From contig CAYLPI010000086.1 in assembly GCA_964385505.1 (NCBI GenBank), forward strand, positions 1-15,923: a stretch of 15,923 bases of DNA, given 5' to 3'. How positions within the stretch are numbered: position 1 is the stretch's first letter; each line of letters begins with the position of its first letter. The stretch comes from CAITSH01 sp964385505 (GTDB lineage Bacteria; Pseudomonadota; Gammaproteobacteria; Burkholderiales; SG8-39). Made by a program: the position numbers and the translations under genes. Below the pieces are notes generated by a model. The model saw nothing but the letters and a program-made list of their open reading frames with translations, was not told where the DNA came from and did no database searches. This document shows positions 14,544 through 15,923 of the stretch, in pieces.

Positions 14544-14969
14544 ATGTCAGTCGACCTCTTGCACAAACAGTTCTCCGCCTATGTTCCCAAAAAAGGCGAG
14601 GAGTACATGAATACGAAGCAGCGGGCCCATTTCCGCAAAATCCTTGAAGCGCTCAAGGCAGAACTCGGCCAGGACATTGATCGTACCGTGCACACCATGC
14701 AGGACGAGGCCACGGTGTTCGCCGACCCCAACGACCGCGCCAGCCAGGAATCGGACATGGCCCTTGAACTGCGCAACCGCGACCGTGAGCGCAAGCTGAT
14801 CAAGAAAATTGACGAGACCATCGCCAAGATCGATTCCGACGACTACGGCTATTGCGAGAGCTGCGGCGTTGAAATCGGCCTCAAGCGGCTCGAGGCGCGG
14901 CCTACTGCCACGCTGTGCATCGATTGCAAGACGCTCGACGAGTTGCGCGAAAAGCAAGTCGCGAAGTAA
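14544..14969 (+). CDS. dksA: RNA polymerase-binding transcription factor DksA
   Basis: DksA enters the secondary channel of RNA polymerase and, with ppGpp, adjusts transcription of stable-RNA and amino-acid promoters. The 141-residue protein has GEEYMN (18-23), a coiled-coil hairpin (about 25-100) whose tip carries the two key acidic residues in DPNDRA (D61, D64), LRNRDRERKLIKKI, and a zinc finger with Cys 104, 107, 125 and 128 (YCESCG, CIDC). E. coli DksA has 151 residues. I chose the ATG at 14544, which keeps the conserved GEEYMN region inside the protein; its ribosome binding site (GGAG, 12 bases upstream) is poor. An ATG at 14607 (MNTKQ) is preceded by GAGGAG at only 3 bases and would drop the conserved segment. 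It is followed by a strong terminator. Confidence 0.95.
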   Translation: MSVDLLHKQFSAYVPKKGEEYMNTKQRAHFRKILEALKAELGQDIDRTVHTMQDEATVFADPNDRASQESDMALELRNRDRERKLIKKIDETIAKIDSDDYGYCESCGVEIGLKRLEARPTATLCIDCKTLDELREKQVAK

Positions 14970-14992
14970 GCAAAAAAACCGCTTTTGCAGGT

Positions 14993-15021
14993 AAAAAAAA
15001 GGGCGCCGAGGCGCCCTTTTT
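14993..15021. terminator. bidirectional intrinsic terminator between dksA and pnp
   Basis: Eight A bases, then GGGCGC-CGAG-GCGCCC, then five T bases: a 6 bp GC stem with a CGAG loop that the flanking A and T runs lengthen. It reads as a terminator on both strands and serves both convergent genes, 24 bases after dksA and 29 bases after pnp. Confidence 0.93.
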
Positions 15022-15049
15022 CATTTACCGCCGCTGCAGGGCATGCGGA

Positions 15050-15923
15050 TCAGGTTTGCGGCGAGGGCGCATCCTCAAGGATGGCCTTCATCGACAGGCG
15101 TACACGGCCCTTTTCATCAGCCTCGAGCACCTTGACCTTGACCTGCTGGCCTTCCTTGAGGTGGTCCGAGACGTTGGCAACGCGCTCCTTGCTGATTTGC
15201 GAGATGTGCAGCAGGCCGTCCTTGCCCGGCAGCAGTTGCACAATGGCACCGAAATCGAGCAGCTTGAGCACCGTGCCGTCGTAGATGCGGCCGACTTCGA
15301 CATCTGCCGTGATGTCCTCGATTTTCTTCTTCGCGATCATGCCGCCGTCGGCGTTGACGCAGGCGATGGAGATGGTGCCGTCGTCGCCGATCTCGATGGT
15401 CGTTCCGGTCTCTTCCTGGATGCCGCGGATGACCACGCCACCCTTGCCGATTACGTCGCGGATTTTTTCAGGGTTGATCTTGATCTTGATGATGCGCGGC
15501 GCAAAGCTCGAGATGTCCTGACGCGATGCGCCGAGGGCGTCCTTCATGATGTTGAGGATATGCAGCCTCGCTTCACAGGCCTGGGCCAGCGCGACCNNNN
15601 NNNNNNATGATGTGCAGACGGCCCTGGCGAGCCTGCTCGAGAGCGGTCTCGAGCACCTGGCGATCGACGCCCGAGATCTTGATGTCCATCTGCAGTGCGG
15701 TGATGCCGTTCTCGGTACCGGCAACCTTGAAGTCCATGTCGCCGAGGTGATCTTCGTCACCGAGGATGTCCGTCAGCACGGCAAAACGGTTGCCTTCCTT
15801 GATCAGGCCCATCGCGATGCCGGCGACGTGTGCCTTCATCGGCACGCCGGCGTCCATCAGCGACAGGCAGCCGCCGCAGACGCTGGCCATCGAAGAAGAG
15901 CCGTTCGATTCGGTGATCTCGCC
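15050..15923 (-). CDS. pnp: polyribonucleotide nucleotidyltransferase (3' part, broken by assembly gap)
   Basis: PNPase degrades RNA from the 3' end with phosphate and is part of the degradosome. Read from the right edge: the second RNase PH core (SNGSSSMASVCGG, then GIAMGLIKEGN, DILGDEDHLGDMDFKVAG, ITALQMDIKISG), a 10-N gap, then HILNIMKDAL, a KH domain (INPEKIRDVIGKGG) and an S1 domain (VEVGRIYDGTVLKLLDFGAIVQLL to VRLSMKAI), ending APSPQT with TGA at 15052-15050. The tail after S1 is shorter than in E. coli. The frame changes across the gap because 10 is not a multiple of 3; this comes from the N run, not a real frameshift. Both sides of the gap encode the same short family segment, which suggests the join is wrong. 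The N-terminal half lies beyond the window. Confidence 0.93.
15597..15606. other. assembly gap (10 N)
   Basis: Ten N bases interrupt pnp. A fixed run of 10 N is a usual scaffolding placeholder for an unknown or negative gap size, so the true distance is not known. Confidence 0.98.

Noticed and set aside
15573..15760. Apparent frameshift making pnp a pseudogene
   Set aside because: The frame change coincides exactly with 10 N bases, so it is an assembly artefact; residues on both sides match functional PNPase.
1..15923. Mobile elements, CRISPR arrays, prophage or defence genes
   Set aside because: I found no transposase or integrase frame, no regular repeat-spacer array, and no target-site duplication next to the tRNA genes.

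Overview
The window looks like ordinary chromosomal, housekeeping DNA of a GC-rich Gram-negative proteobacterium, most likely a betaproteobacterium. I base this on the smc-zipA-ligA order, the dapC-dapD-pilus ATPase-arsC-family-dapE-prmB cluster, a DksA with a complete zinc finger, and the character of the proteins. This is a reading by eye, without database support. The run of ten N bases inside pnp shows that the sequence is a scaffold from a draft or metagenome assembly.

Layout. Bases 1-7487, minus strand: a tightly packed operon read from right to left, smc, zipA, ligA and galU (galU runs off the left edge), with gaps of 10, 2 and 12 bases. It serves chromosome organisation, cell division, DNA joining and UDP-glucose supply. 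Bases 7488-7613: a divergent control region with a perfect TATAAT for queF, a possible overlapping promoter for smc and a terminator-like hairpin in the smc leader. Bases 7614-13974, plus strand: queF (queuosine), dapC and dapD (lysine and diaminopimelate), a PilU-type pilus retraction ATPase, a YffB/Spx-like ArsC-family protein, dapE, and prmB (methylation of ribosomal protein L3). Bases 13963-14265, minus strand: tRNA-Pro(TGG), tRNA-Arg(TCT) and tRNA-His(GTG), transcribed in that order. Bases 14544-14969, plus strand: dksA, followed by a strong bidirectional terminator. Bases 15050-15923, minus strand: the 3' part of pnp, broken by the assembly gap.

How the genes work together. Three of the four dap genes that handle succinylated intermediates lie within one 5 kb block (DapD makes the succinyl intermediate, DapC aminates it, DapE removes succinate), giving meso-diaminopimelate for peptidoglycan and lysine. 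The retraction ATPase is an insertion into this block without an obvious biochemical link. DksA lies next to a tRNA operon whose promoter has the GC-rich start region typical of stringent control.

I did not find a new defence, mobile or RNA system. The observations most worth a second look are an apparent tandem, degenerate duplication of the FtsZ-binding fold in ZipA; homologous but non-identical pnp segments on both sides of the N gap, suggesting a mis-join; prmB reading into the antisense strand of tRNA-His; and several leader or spacer inverted repeats (smc, dapE, dksA, tRNA spacer). Five genes use TTG or GTG starts (galU, smc, dapC, the ArsC-family gene, prmB).
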